This document shows positions 1-8,807 of a DNA stretch of 64,000 bases, in pieces; within the stretch, counting starts at the first letter, position 1, and the number at the start of each line of letters is the position of its first letter. The stretch comes from Bacteroidales bacterium (lineage in GTDB: Bacteria > Bacteroidota > Bacteroidia > Bacteroidales > UBA932): positions 62,001 through 126,000 of the forward strand of contig JAFZIO010000042.1 of assembly GCA_017554335.1 (NCBI GenBank), written 5' to 3'. The notes below the pieces were generated by a model. That model did no database searches and was not told the origin of the DNA. It saw only the letters and a list, made by a program, of their open reading frames with translations. The translations under genes and the position numbers were made by a program.

Positions 1-2155
1 CGTACACCCGGACGCCCATCAGGGGGCCCCAGACGCAACTGGCATCGAAGCCGGTAAGCCAGGGATTCTCCCAGCCTATGATAGGATTGGGCTGGGTATA
101 ATTGGTGAGGTTCTCCCCACCGAGGTAAATGTCAAAGCCCTTGAAACGCTTGGTAAGCTGGGCATAAAGCAGAGGGTAAGGCTTGGTCCAGCCGTCAGCA
201 TACAAAGGGTCGAGCCCGCGCATGAAGTCCCGTACCCTGCATGGACCGCTGAGCGAAGCCGTGAAATCGAATATCCACTTGTTGAGGTTGGTAGCGTACT
301 GCAAGTTCAGCACCGCCTTGTACCGGTCGGTCATCGGCTTGAAGTCGTCACTCTGGTTCTTCAACTTCTGACGAGCGTCGGTCAAACGGCCGGTAACTGT
401 AACCGTAAAGCCGCGGAACGGCTCGGTGGCGAAGTCCAGCTGCAGATTGTTGGTATAAGAATACCCGCCCTGAACGGAACTCAGCGTGTAGAAGCTGATG
501 TCGTGGTCCGTGTAATCCACCAGCATCTGCTCGTCGAAATGCGTCCCGAAATAATCCAGACTCAGATAGGTCTTCTTGCTGTCGTCGAACGGCAGGTACC
601 AGGTGGCGTTGCCTCCATATGTCCAGGATTTCTCGAGTGGGAAATCCATATATTGCCCGACCAGTGATTTGGTGGTGGACAAAACGCCAATGTTGTCTAT
701 CAGAGGGATGCTGGTACGTAATCCCCTGCCGCCGTTTGCGCGCAGCACAAGCTGCTCGAAGGGCACCCACTTCAGCGTGAGGCGCGGAGACAACTCAAAA
801 CCGCGGTCGTAATACCAATCGCCCCTGAGGCTGGCTATGACCGAGAAGGTCTCGCCATAGTGATAAGTTAATTCTCCGAAGGCACCCAGGTCATTGCTCC
901 ATGCATTCATCGTGGACTGGTTCATAGTGCCGGGAACAGTCCAGTGAAGGTCCATGTAGTACTTGTCGTAAGTGTCGCTGAGTCCGGCGGTAAAGTGCAA
1001 GTTCTCTCGGGACTGGTCCTGATAAAGCAGGTTTACGAAAGCCGAATTCTGGGTAGCCACGAAAGGATCCTCTCCATACTTGGCGTCAAGGTTGAGCCAT
1101 GTATAGTCGGTCACAATGGCGAAATTGCGGCTGTTGTCTTCGTTCAGGGGTATGCCCACTTTAACGTAGCCGTTCAGGTTCTTGTTCACTATGCCGGCAT
1201 TCCAAGGAAGTTCCGTGACAGAAGACACCTGCCCGCCGTTCTTCTTGTCATAGATGCCGCGCACGCCGAAGCGTACCTGCAGGCCGCTGGGATCGTAATA
1301 CAGCCAGCGATTAGCCAAGGCAACGTTGCCTCCGCGGGGGTCGTCCAGGAAGGTGTCGCCGTTGTGGTCCATGTCCATGAAGTTGCCGTCGGCATGAGCC
1401 AGGATAATGGTGCTCCACTTCTCCATTTCGTCCAGCTGAAGGGCGCTGGCGATGTTGAAGTCCGTCTTGGTATCGTTCATTATGGAAGCCTGCACGTATA
1501 GCGGAATCTCATCCGTAGGCTTGCGGTGCTCCAGGTTGATCTGGCCCGTCATGGACTCAACGCCGTTGATTACGGAGGTCACGCCCTTGGCCACCTGAAT
1601 GCTCTCCAGCCACTGCGAAGGCACCCAGTTGAGGCCCCAGGGGGCAGCGAGGCCGCGCATCACCGGGCGGTTCTCGTCCAGCATCTGCACGTAAATGCCG
1701 CTCTGCCCGAGCAGACGGATCTGGCGGGCTCCCGTAACCGCATCGCTATAGCCCACAGTCACGCTGGCCGAGTTCTCGAAACTCTCCGCCAGGTTGCAGC
1801 ACGCCATCTTGCAAAGGCCCGCCGCAGTAATAACCTCGGTCCTGATATCCTTTCCCTTTGACAGGAAGTTTGAATTACCGGTCGCAGTCGCTCCCGCCGC
1901 CGCCAGCGTATCCTTCCTCTCCCCATATATACCGGTCGTATCCGGCACCTGGGCCTTCAGGGGGATAGTTACCAGAAGAAGCAAGACCAGCGACGCAATG
2001 CGACTGGCGGCCGGTCCTGGCAGGCGAACGTGGTCGCCCGCGACCCATGAGCGGGAGGGGCCCGCCGCAGCGCGGTGGGAGGGACGAGCGGTCATAGACC
2101 GCGAAGGTGAGCCGGTCAGGGCCGGCTGCCAAGAGCAATTAACGTCGCGTCTCAT
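1..2155 (-). CDS. TonB-dependent outer-membrane receptor (C-terminus beyond window)
   Basis: The reading frame is open from an ATG at 2155 to the left edge. It encodes a hydrophobic signal-peptide core (IASLVLLLVTIPLKA), a plug domain (residues about 85-180, with NLAESFENSASVTVGYSDA, RQIRLLGQSGIYVQMLDEN and IQVAKGVTSVINGVESMTGQ) and then beta-barrel sequence. In Bacteroidota this plug type often occurs in receptors next to heavy-metal-associated domain genes, so a metal or siderophore ligand is possible; that is inference. The ATG overlaps the yicC stop (ATGA), so translation is probably coupled. Residues about 8-50, between the start and the hydrophobic core, come from a structured repeat (2005-2131) and give an unusually long, Arg/Ser/Pro-rich n-region. 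No in-frame ATG lies closer to the core. Confidence 0.88.
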   Translation of the reverse strand, partial: MRRDVNCSWQPALTGSPSRSMTARPSHRAAAGPSRSWVAGDHVRLPGPAASRIASLVLLLLVTIPLKAQVPDTTGIYGERKDTLAAAGATATGNSNFLSKGKDIRTEVITAAGLCKMACCNLAESFENSASVTVGYSDAVTGARQIRLLGQSGIYVQMLDENRPVMRGLAAPWGLNWVPSQWLESIQVAKGVTSVINGVESMTGQINLEHRKPTDEIPLYVQASIMNDTKTDFNIASALQLDEMEKWSTIILAHADGNFMDMDHNGDTFLDDPRGGNVALANRWLYYDPSGLQVRFGVRGIYDKKNGGQVSSVTELPWNAGIVNKNLNGYVKVGIPLNEDNSRNFAIVTDYTWLNLDAKYGEDPFVATQNSAFVNLLYQDQSRENLHFTAGLSDTYDKYYMDLHWTVPGTMNQSTMNAWSNDLGAFGELTYHYGETFSVIASLRGDWYYDRGFELSPRLTLKWVPFEQLVLRANGGRGLRTSIPLIDNIGVLSTTKSLVGQYMDFPLEKSWTYGGNATWYLPFDDSKKTYLSLDYFGTHFDEQMLVDYTDHDISFYTLSSVQGGYSYTNNLQLDFATEPFRGFTVTVTGRLTDARQKLKNQSDDFKPMTDRYKAVLNLQYATNLNKWIFDFTASLSGPCRVRDFMRGLDPLYADGWTKPYPLLYAQLTKRFKGFDIYLGGENLTNYTQPNPIIGWENPWLTGFDASCVWGPLMGVRVY
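2005..2131. repeat. Structured repeat element, copy 1 (inside TonB receptor gene)
   Basis: A 21-bp outer stem pairs 2005-2025 with 2111-2131: 17 Watson-Crick pairs, 3 G-U pairs (plus-strand RNA) and 1 mismatch. Inside are a hairpin GGTCG/CGACC (about 2032-2045), the core CGGGAGGGGCCC (2052-2063), a second hairpin CCCGCCGC/GCGGTGGG (2061-2079) followed by AGGGA, and a third hairpin GCGGTC/GACCGC (2089-2103). The core and overall plan match the copy at 9271-9387, while most stem sequences differ. The element lies in frame between the receptor start codon and its signal-peptide core. Confidence 0.75.
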
Positions 2156-3039
2156 AAAATATTGAGCGATTGCTCGCGAATTTTCTCCAGCTCATCCTTC
2201 ATGCGCACCACCGCCCGCTGTATGCCGGCATGGTTGGCCTTGGAACCGGTAGTATTGATCTCACGGCCCATCTCCTGAATAATGAAACCAAGTTTCTTGC
2301 CAGGATAAGGCTCCCCGTCAATGGTATCCATGAAGTACTTGCAATGCTGGCGCAGACGCACCTTCTCCTCGTTTATATCCAGCTTCTCCAGATAGAAAAT
2401 CATCTCCTGCTCGAAACGCTCTGCATCATACTTCACATGAAGCTCCTCCAGATTCTTCAACAGACGCTGGCGGACCGCCTCGATGCGTTCCTTTTCGAAG
2501 GACTCCACCTCATTCTCGAGCTCCAGGATAAGTGCCACACGTGAAGTCACGTCTTTATAAAGAGCCTCACCCTCACGGGAGCGGTAGTCGCAAATGGCGT
2601 CCAGGGCCTGGTAGAAAGCACTCTCCACGAGGGGCCAGTTGAGTTCGGTTATAACCTCGTGCTTGCCGCTGTCCACCACGTCCGGCATACGCAGCAGCGT
2701 AGCCAGAAGGTAGTTCGGGTCGTTCTGAGGCAGGTTCTCGGCTCCGATCTCACGTCCGAGCTCCTCTATCTGGCGGAAATAATCCTTGGCCAGCTCTTTG
2801 TTGACGGTACGGGCTGCGGTGCCTGCGTTCGGTTCCCAGTTCAGGAAAACATCTATGGTTCCCCTCTGGAGGCGCTCCGCGAGGGTCTTGCGGAGTTCTA
2901 TCTCCTTATCCTTGGGAAGCAGCGAAGACTTGACGCTTATCTCTGCATTCTTTGCGTTCACGGAACGTATCTCCACAGTGAGCTTTCCGCCTTCAAGCAA
3001 AGCCTCCGCCCTGCCGTAACCGGTCATTGACTGAATCAT
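2152..3039 (-). CDS. yicC: YicC family endoribonuclease-like protein
   Basis: A full-length YicC family protein of 295 residues. The N-terminus MIQSMTGYGRAE, the SVNAK segment and the C-terminal segment GSKANHAGIQRAVVRMKDELEKIREQ are family hallmarks. YicC of E. coli is reported to be an endoribonuclease involved in RNA turnover; here that is inferred from family membership. ATG 3039 is preferred over an upstream TTG because it gives the conserved N-terminus. The gene starts right after the stop of the metallophosphoesterase gene and its own stop overlaps the TonB receptor start, so it sits in the middle of a tightly packed minus-strand operon. Confidence 0.93.
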   Translation of the reverse strand: MIQSMTGYGRAEALLEGGKLTVEIRSVNAKNAEISVKSSLLPKDKEIELRKTLAERLQRGTIDVFLNWEPNAGTAARTVNKELAKDYFRQIEELGREIGAENLPQNDPNYLLATLLRMPDVVDSGKHEVITELNWPLVESAFYQALDAICDYRSREGEALYKDVTSRVALILELENEVESFEKERIEAVRQRLLKNLEELHVKYDAERFEQEMIFYLEKLDINEEKVRLRQHCKYFMDTIDGEPYPGKKLGFIIQEMGREINTTGSKANHAGIQRAVVRMKDELEKIREQSLNIL

Positions 3040-3041
3040 TC

Positions 3042-3836
3042 TCAATACACTTTAATAACGCCCATTTCAAGGCCCCAGCATCCGTCGGTAATGATGGGCA
3101 CGGGCTTGCCATTGGCGTCTTTAACATACACGAAATCATCTACAAACGTGTGGGAATGGCCTCCGATTACAAGGTCCACGCCCCTGATCCCTTTAGCGTT
3201 CTGCTGATCCTCGGGCTCGTAACCGTTGTGGGAGAGGAGAATGACCATGTCGCACTTCTCCGTCTTGTGCAGATAGTCCGACCATTTGTTTACAGACTCA
3301 ACCGGGTCCAGCTGAGGGATACGGGAAGATATCGACTTTGAAACATTGGTCGAAAGGTCTGCCTCCAGGCCAATGATGCCTATCTTCTTGCTGCCCCGAT
3401 GCAAAATGGTATAGGGCTTGACATATTTGCCGAGCTCGAAGGAGCTGAGATCCAGGTTCGCACAGACAACGGGACACTGGATGCGACGGACACGTGCGGT
3501 AAGATCCTCGATTCCGTTGTCGAACTCATGATTGCCGAGGGTAATGGCATCGTATTTCATGGCATTGACCATATCCACCTCGATTTCTCCATGAAGCTGT
3601 GTGTAGTAGGAAGTTCCCTGATTGAAGTCTCCGGCGTGCAGCAGGAGCACCTTGCCGGCTCCATCCGCCTTGCGTACGGAGTCAACGAAAGCGGCACGCT
3701 CAATGATGCCGCCGCGCCCGTCGCGCAGGGGATCTAAATGGCTGTGGGTATCGTTGGTATGTACGATGACAAGTTGGGGCCCGCAGGCGCAGAGGGCGGC
3801 AGCGGCCGCCAGTATCACTATGAGCTTTTTCATCAT
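3042..3836 (-). CDS. Lipoprotein metallophosphoesterase (5'-nucleotidase catalytic domain)
   Basis: 264 residues: signal peptide with lipobox LCAC, then a calcineurin-like metallophosphoesterase domain as in UshA-type 5'-nucleotidases. Metal-binding motifs are visible: HTNDTHSHL, HAGDFNQG, TLGNHEFDNG, LLSHNGYEPED and GGHSHTF. The protein ends where the catalytic domain ends, and the substrate-binding C-terminal domain is encoded by the preceding gene (3833-4657), whose stop overlaps this start (ATGA). It probably hydrolyses nucleotides or sugar nucleotides at the cell envelope, in partnership with that protein. Confidence 0.88.
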   Translation of the reverse strand: MMKKLIVILAAAAALCACGPQLVIVHTNDTHSHLDPLRDGRGGIIERAAFVDSVRKADGAGKVLLLHAGDFNQGTSYYTQLHGEIEVDMVNAMKYDAITLGNHEFDNGIEDLTARVRRIQCPVVCANLDLSSFELGKYVKPYTILHRGSKKIGIIGLEADLSTNVSKSISSRIPQLDPVESVNKWSDYLHKTEKCDMVILLSHNGYEPEDQQNAKGIRGVDLVIGGHSHTFVDDFVYVKDANGKPVPIITDGCWGLEMGVIKVY

Positions 3837-4657
3837 TTTACAACGACCCTCCCGTCGGTCGAATATTCAATCGCCTTACCTTCAGCCGTAAGATTACGGA
3901 CGTAGGCTTCCATTACTTTGCCTATTATCTCATCGGTCTGGATGAGCTTGCGGGCGTTCTTGGCCACGCTTATGCCGTCTCCTCCGTCAAGCAGGAAGTC
4001 GACCGTAGCAACGCCGTAGTATTTCTTGACGTCAAGCGGCTTGCCGCCTATCTCGACGCTCTCCAGCTTATGGTTGTTCACCACCATGCGGACGCCGCTG
4101 ACGCACTGCATCTTGTTCTCGGCAAGCTGGTTGAGGAGGTTCAGGAGATCTTCGCCCTTAAGCTCCACATAACAGAGCTTGTTCACGAAGGGGAACATGG
4201 AGCGGATATCGTCCAGGGTTACATTCCCCTCGGGCATGTCCACGCGGATGCCGCCGAAATTGGTGATGGCGAAATCCACGCGGCGTTTGACGATTTTGGC
4301 CGTCCGCTCACGGAGTATGTCCGCCACCATGTTGCTTAGTTCGCTCTCGGGGGCGTGTGCGCTCATGGCCCTTGTAGAGAAGCCTATCACTTCCTTCACC
4401 TCCGCCATCTTAGGCTGGGCATTGATCAGAAGGGATGCGACTTCGGGCGTGGAGCCGCCGGTGAACACTCTTCCGTTGGGGGCGGTGTAGACACCCGTAC
4501 GGGCGTCCACGACTCCTATGGCCTCGGGGACATTGTCGGCCGTAGGTGCGCTGACGCCCGTCCTGTGGCCGTCTATGGCATATTTCTCCCAGACCATGCC
4601 AGTCTTGCATCCGGCAAGCATGAGAACCGCCACTATAATCGCAGAAACTTTTCTCAT
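3833..4657 (-). CDS. Lipoprotein, 5'-nucleotidase C-terminal domain
   Basis: 274 residues from ATG 4657: signal peptide with lipobox LAGC, then a 5'-nucleotidase C-terminal (substrate-binding) domain with typical segments VGFSTRAMSAHAPESELSNMVADILRERT, DFAITNFGGIRVDMPEGNVT, DIRSMFPFVNKLCYVELKG and VATVDFLLDGGDG (quoted in short pieces of a continuous domain). There is no metallophosphoesterase domain; that is the next gene, overlapping by 4 nt. Reading farther upstream would run into the permease gene and has no signal peptide, so ATG 4657 is chosen. Together the two genes form a split UshA-like enzyme. Confidence 0.86.
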   Translation of the reverse strand: MRKVSAIIVAVLMLAGCKTGMVWEKYAIDGHRTGVSAPTADNVPEAIGVVDARTGVYTAPNGRVFTGGSTPEVASLLINAQPKMAEVKEVIGFSTRAMSAHAPESELSNMVADILRERTAKIVKRRVDFAITNFGGIRVDMPEGNVTLDDIRSMFPFVNKLCYVELKGEDLLNLLNQLAENKMQCVSGVRMVVNNHKLESVEIGGKPLDVKKYYGVATVDFLLDGGDGISVAKNARKLIQTDEIIGKVMEAYVRNLTAEGKAIEYSTDGRVVVK

Positions 4658-4662
4658 ATCTT

Positions 4663-6063
4663 TTACTGTTTGATCCATTTCCAGAGGTCCTTCCAGGTAG
4701 ACTTCTTGCCGAACATCAGGATGCCTACCTTGTAGATCTTGGCCGACAGCCACGCGCAGGCTGCAAAAGTCGCAATCAGCAGCGCGACTGAAAGCACTAT
4801 TTCCCAGGTCGCCACACCGAATGGCAGACGAGCCAGCATCACTATTGGCGAAGTGAAAGGGATTATGGAGCCCCAGAACACCAAAGCGCTGCCGGGAGCC
4901 TTAAACGCATAAAGCGCAATAAAGAAGCCAAGCAGCAGAGGAACGGTGACCGGCAGCTGCAGCTGCTGAGTGTCGGCCTCATTCTCCACTGCAGAACCTA
5001 TCGCAGCGAAAATGGATGCGTACAACAGGTAGCCGAAGATGAAGAACAGCAGGAAGCAGATGATCAGCTGGCCAAGGTTGATGTTAGAGAGGGTTCCCAG
5101 GATTGCCTCCATGCCGGTAGGCTCGGCGCCCGCAACGGCAGTGCTGTCGGCAACTGCGGTGAGAGCATCCAGAGAAGCGACGTCGCCGGGCATATGTACT
5201 CCGGGGGTCATCATCTCCGTCATCTGAGCCGTCTGATCGTCAGAAAGCGCGCCCATTATCTTGTCCTTGCCAATGATGCCCATGGCCACGGAAAGGATTG
5301 CGGCCGTAAGAACTATCCAAAGCAGGAACTGCGTCAGGGCCACCAGGGCGACGCCGATAATCTTGCCGAACATAAGATCGGTGGATTTGACAGACGATAC
5401 CAGGACTTCAACCACTCTGGAGCTCTTTTCCTCGATTACCGACGACATGACCATACCGCAGAACAAAACGATGAACATGTAGATGGCCATACCCAGGAGC
5501 ATCGAAATAACCATATAGACTCCCGACTCGGAGATGGTCTCTTTGCCGGATTCGTCTATGGTATAACTGTGCAGATGTATGTTGGACTTGACTCCGGCCA
5601 TGATTTCTTCCAGATTGGCAACCCCGGAAGACTCTATCCTGTAGGCCTCCACCGCGTCGTTTATGCGGTTTTCGATAATCTCTCCCGTATCAATGCCCAA
5701 GGGTTTCTCTGAATAGCAGTCTGCGGTAACGGTACGGCGCTCCGTATCCAAATCGGAGATGCTGAGAAGGGCGTCGATTCCGTTGCCGGCAAGATTTGTC
5801 TTGACGTCTTCCGGAAGAACGTTCTCCAGGAAAACGTATTCGATGGTCTCGCTGCTCTCGAGGTAAGGGGTCACGATTCCGGACTTGTCTATTACACCCA
5901 CCTTCTTGGTCTCTTCCTTAGCGCCCATCATAATGACCGAGGGCAGAATGCACAGGGCCGCAAACAGTATAGGAGCGAGGAAAGTGATGATGAGGAAACT
6001 CTTCTTCTTGACCTTGTTCAGGTATTCCCTCTGAATGATAATGCCTAATGTGTTGATATTCAT
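4663..6063 (-). CDS. ABC-2 type transporter permease (NatB-like)
   Basis: 466 residues. One N-terminal membrane helix (about 20-45), a large extracytoplasmic region (about 50-180), then a membrane domain with about five or six helices that includes EEKSSRVVEVLVSSVKSTDLMFGKI, a hallmark of NatB/ABC-2 exporters. It lies 3 nt downstream of the ATPase gene, which it must partner. Such pairs export Na+, small molecules or peptides; the substrate here is unknown. The insert around residues 270-310, between two helices, is Met/Asp-rich and of unknown role. Confidence 0.88.
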   Translation of the reverse strand: MNINTLGIIIQREYLNKVKKKSFLIITFLAPILFAALCILPSVIMMGAKEETKKVGVIDKSGIVTPYLESSETIEYVFLENVLPEDVKTNLAGNGIDALLSISDLDTERRTVTADCYSEKPLGIDTGEIIENRINDAVEAYRIESSGVANLEEIMAGVKSNIHLHSYTIDESGKETISESGVYMVISMLLGMAIYMFIVLFCGMVMSSVIEEKSSRVVEVLVSSVKSTDLMFGKIIGVALVALTQFLLWIVLTAAILSVAMGIIGKDKIMGALSDDQTAQMTEMMTPGVHMPGDVASLDALTAVADSTAVAGAEPTGMEAILGTLSNINLGQLIICFLLFFIFGYLLYASIFAAIGSAVENEADTQQLQLPVTVPLLLGFFIALYAFKAPGSALVFWGSIIPFTSPIVMLARLPFGVATWEIVLSVALLIATFAACAWLSAKIYKVGILMFGKKSTWKDLWKWIKQ

Positions 6064-6066
6064 AGT

Positions 6067-6921
6067 CTATGCCTCCTCCTGAGTTACAAGTTTGATAAAG
6101 ATGTCGTTCATTCTCGGGATGACCTCCTTGAAGGAGTTCAGCTTCATGCCTCCGGCAATAAGCTCCTCGAGACGGGCGTTGACGCCGTCTCGGGCAACCA
6201 CCTCACGGCGACGCTCCACACCCTCCGAATACTCTATTTCTACGTTGTCCTGACCGTAGCGGTGACGTATCTCGTCTGTGCCTCCGGTAATCACCAGCTT
6301 ACCCTTGTTGATGAGGGCGATGTTTTGGCAGAGCTCCTCCACCGATTCCATATTATGAGTGGAAAGGATGATGGTGGATCCCTCGTCCTTGAGGCGGAGT
6401 ATCTCCTGACGGATTATTTCCGCATTGACCGGGTCGAAGCCGGAGAAAGGCTCGTCAAGTATCATCAGAGAGGGCCTGTGGACCACGGTGGTGATGAACT
6501 GGAGCTTCTGGGCCATACCTTTGGAGAGCTCCTCCACCTTCTTGTCCCACCAGTCCTGAATGCCGAAACGGATGAACCAGTCTTTGAGGGCGTTGCGTGC
6601 GTCGTTGCTGCTCATGCCCTTGAGACGTGCCAGGTACATTGCCTGGTCGCCCACCTTCATCTTGCGGTAGAGACCGCGTTCCTCGGGCATGTAGCCAATA
6701 CGCTCAACGTCGTTCTGAGTGATAGGCCTGCCGTTGAACAGGACATCGCCGGAATTGGGTATCGTAATCCTGTTGATGATTCGGATAAGAGTAGTCTTGC
6801 CGGCGCCGTTCGGGCCCAGCAGACCGAAAATCTGGCCTTCGGGGATGCTGAGGCTCACATGGTCCAGAGCCACTTTCTCGCCGAAGCTTTTGCAGACTTC
6901 CTTACATTCGATAATTGCCAT
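6067..6921 (-). CDS. ABC transporter ATP-binding protein (NatA-like)
   Basis: 284 residues from ATG 6921 (an in-frame ATG at 6948 adds a basic stretch and is less likely). Walker A LLGPNGAGKTTL, signature LSKGMAQKL (LSKG in place of LSGG, common in NatA-type proteins), Walker B MILDEPFSGFDP and the switch histidine in LSTHNM are all intact. The C-terminal about 70 residues form the extension seen in NatA-like exporters. It is the first gene of the minus-strand run ATPase, permease, split nucleotidase, yicC, TonB receptor. Confidence 0.92.
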   Translation of the reverse strand: MAIIECKEVCKSFGEKVALDHVSLSIPEGQIFGLLGPNGAGKTTLIRIINRITIPNSGDVLFNGRPITQNDVERIGYMPEERGLYRKMKVGDQAMYLARLKGMSSNDARNALKDWFIRFGIQDWWDKKVEELSKGMAQKLQFITTVVHRPSLMILDEPFSGFDPVNAEIIRQEILRLKDEGSTIILSTHNMESVEELCQNIALINKGKLVITGGTDEIRHRYGQDNVEIEYSEGVERRREVVARDGVNARLEELIAGGMKLNSFKEVIPRMNDIFIKLVTQEEA

Positions 6922-6989
6922 TTTTCGTAGTTTTATTTTAATCTTCAAATATAGACATTATTTGCGGGATAATTGTTAATTTTGTGGTG
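6922..6989. promoter_or_regulatory. Divergent promoter region, ABC operon / DPP4
   Basis: Short AT-rich divergent spacer. A TATATTTG box on the minus strand (6953 to 6946) fits the -7 consensus for the ABC operon, and TAATTTTG on the plus strand (6977-6984) fits for the peptidase gene. Neither has a clear TTTG at -33. The plus-strand box ends 5 nt before the ATG, so that transcript may be leaderless if the box is used. Confidence 0.4.
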
Positions 6990-8807
6990 ATGAAACGCAT
7001 TTTTATTATATTTTTCTTGTTCGCATGCGTATCCGCATACGCGCAAGACCTCAATGTCACTCCCTCGCCGGATTCCAGCAAAGTAGCATTTACAAGGAAT
7101 AACGACCTGTGGGTCAGGGACATAGCAAGCGGCGCAGAAACCCGCATCACCAGCGACGGAAACGACCTGATACTTAACGGTTACGCTTCCTGGGTTTATT
7201 ACGAAGAAATCTTCGGCCGTCCGTCCAAATACCGCGCCTTTTGGTGGAGTCCCGACTCCCGTCAGCTGGCGTTCTACCGCTTCGACAACAGCAAGGTGCC
7301 CATGTTCCCCATCTACTCCCCCTTCGGGCAGGACGGGAATCTTTCTCTCACGCGTTATCCCAAGGCGGGCGAATGCAACCCGCCCGTACGTATAGGCATC
7401 GCCGCTGCCGACGGTGACGGCATCACCTGGGCCGACTTCCCCGAGGACCCGGAGCAGTACTTCGGCACTCCGTTCTGGGGGCCCGACTCCAGGGAGCTCT
7501 TCGTGAGCCGGATGCCGCGACGCCAGAGCCAGCTGGAGGTGTTCGCAGTTTCAGCCGCCGACGGCAGCAAGCGCCCGGTCTACAATGAAAGCTATCCTAC
7601 CTGGGTAACCTGGATCGAGGGCATGCTTTTCACCGACAACGGCCTGTTCATGGCGCGCAATTTCGAGACCGGCTGGGAGCAGATTTACTTCCTTGGTTAC
7701 GACGGCTCGCTGAAGCGCCTTACCGATGGCGAAAACTGGGATATCCAGCTCCTGAAATACGACGCAAAAAAGGGCAACCTGTGGTTCCTTGCAAAGCGTG
7801 ATTCCCGCATCCATTCCACCCTTTACAGGCTGGACAAAAAGGGCAGAATCTATACTCTTACAGACCCATCCTACAACACCGTAATGGCCCAGGTTTCCGA
7901 CGATTTCAAGACTTTCTCGGCCATGCTTTCCAACTCCCGTACTCCTTGGTTTAACGTTACAGACAACGCACAGAAAGTCAAGAAGTTCACCACATCCACC
8001 GAAAGTGCCGCACCAGGTCCCAAACCGGATCTGGTAAAGCTGGAGAACGACGGCTTCGACCTGTACGGAATGATGACCCTTCCAAAGAATTTCGACGAGG
8101 GTAAAAAGTACCCGGTTATAGTCGAAGTTTACGGCGGTCCGGGCACTCCTTACGTACGCGATATGTGGCGCAACCGGGACAACTGGGCGTGGGAGCACGG
8201 AATCATCTATATGGTGCTCGATCCCCGCTCCTCCGGAGAGAACGGCAGGCGCGGAATGGACGAGGCGTTCCAGCGTATGACGGTGCCCGAACTTGGCGAC
8301 TATATCTGCTGGGCCAAGTGGCTGCAGTCGCTCCCCTACGTTGACGGTTCGCGCATAGGCGTGGAGGGCTTCTCCTTCGGCGGAACCACCACCTCGATGC
8401 TGGTTCTCCGTTATCCTGAATACTTCTGCTGCGGGGTTGCAGGCGGCGGCGTTTACGACTGGAAGCTCTACGATTCCCATTATACCGAGCGCTATATGGA
8501 TACGCCCCAGGCGAACCCCGACGGGTATGCCGAGGCGAGCGTGCTGACCTGGGTACCTTCCTGCGCCTTGAAGGAGCGCAGGGGCCTGCACAAGGGCATG
8601 CCGGCGCTTAAGCTTACCCACGGAACCGGCGACGACAACGTGCACTTCCAGAATACTTTACAGCTTATCGACGCCCTTCAGAAGAACGGCATCCAGTTCG
8701 AGCTTATGATTTATCCTGACGGCATGCATGGCTACCGCGGCTACCAGCATGAGCACGACGCGGCGAACGACCACCTATTCTGGACGAAGCACTTGCTGGC
8801 AGATTAG
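6990..8807 (+). CDS. Dipeptidyl peptidase IV-like S9 peptidase (short form)
   Basis: 605 residues from ATG 6990; signal peptide ending SAYAQ. N-terminal beta-propeller (DPPIV_N) with the Glu-pair segment YASWVYYEEIFGR that binds the substrate N-terminus, then an alpha/beta-hydrolase domain from about residue 365. The catalytic triad is visible: Ser in EGFSFGGT, Asp in GTGDDNVHF, His in DGMHGY. It would remove X-Pro dipeptides from peptides in the periplasm. Typical Bacteroidales DPP4 proteins have about 700 or more residues; this one is shorter at the start of the propeller, with no sign of a frameshift. Its 3' end overlaps the convergent methyltransferase gene by 33 nt. Confidence 0.9.
   Translation: MKRIFIIFFLFACVSAYAQDLNVTPSPDSSKVAFTRNNDLWVRDIASGAETRITSDGNDLILNGYASWVYYEEIFGRPSKYRAFWWSPDSRQLAFYRFDNSKVPMFPIYSPFGQDGNLSLTRYPKAGECNPPVRIGIAAADGDGITWADFPEDPEQYFGTPFWGPDSRELFVSRMPRRQSQLEVFAVSAADGSKRPVYNESYPTWVTWIEGMLFTDNGLFMARNFETGWEQIYFLGYDGSLKRLTDGENWDIQLLKYDAKKGNLWFLAKRDSRIHSTLYRLDKKGRIYTLTDPSYNTVMAQVSDDFKTFSAMLSNSRTPWFNVTDNAQKVKKFTTSTESAAPGPKPDLVKLENDGFDLYGMMTLPKNFDEGKKYPVIVEVYGGPGTPYVRDMWRNRDNWAWEHGIIYMVLDPRSSGENGRRGMDEAFQRMTVPELGDYICWAKWLQSLPYVDGSRIGVEGFSFGGTTTSMLVLRYPEYFCCGVAGGGVYDWKLYDSHYTERYMDTPQANPDGYAEASVLTWVPSCALKERRGLHKGMPALKLTHGTGDDNVHFQNTLQLIDALQKNGIQFELMIYPDGMHGYRGYQHEHDAANDHLFWTKHLLAD

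Noticed and set aside
2005..2131. Interpretation of the inverted repeats as a terminator of yicC
   Set aside because: No T-tract follows on either strand, the region is coding, and a related element is found inside another gene.
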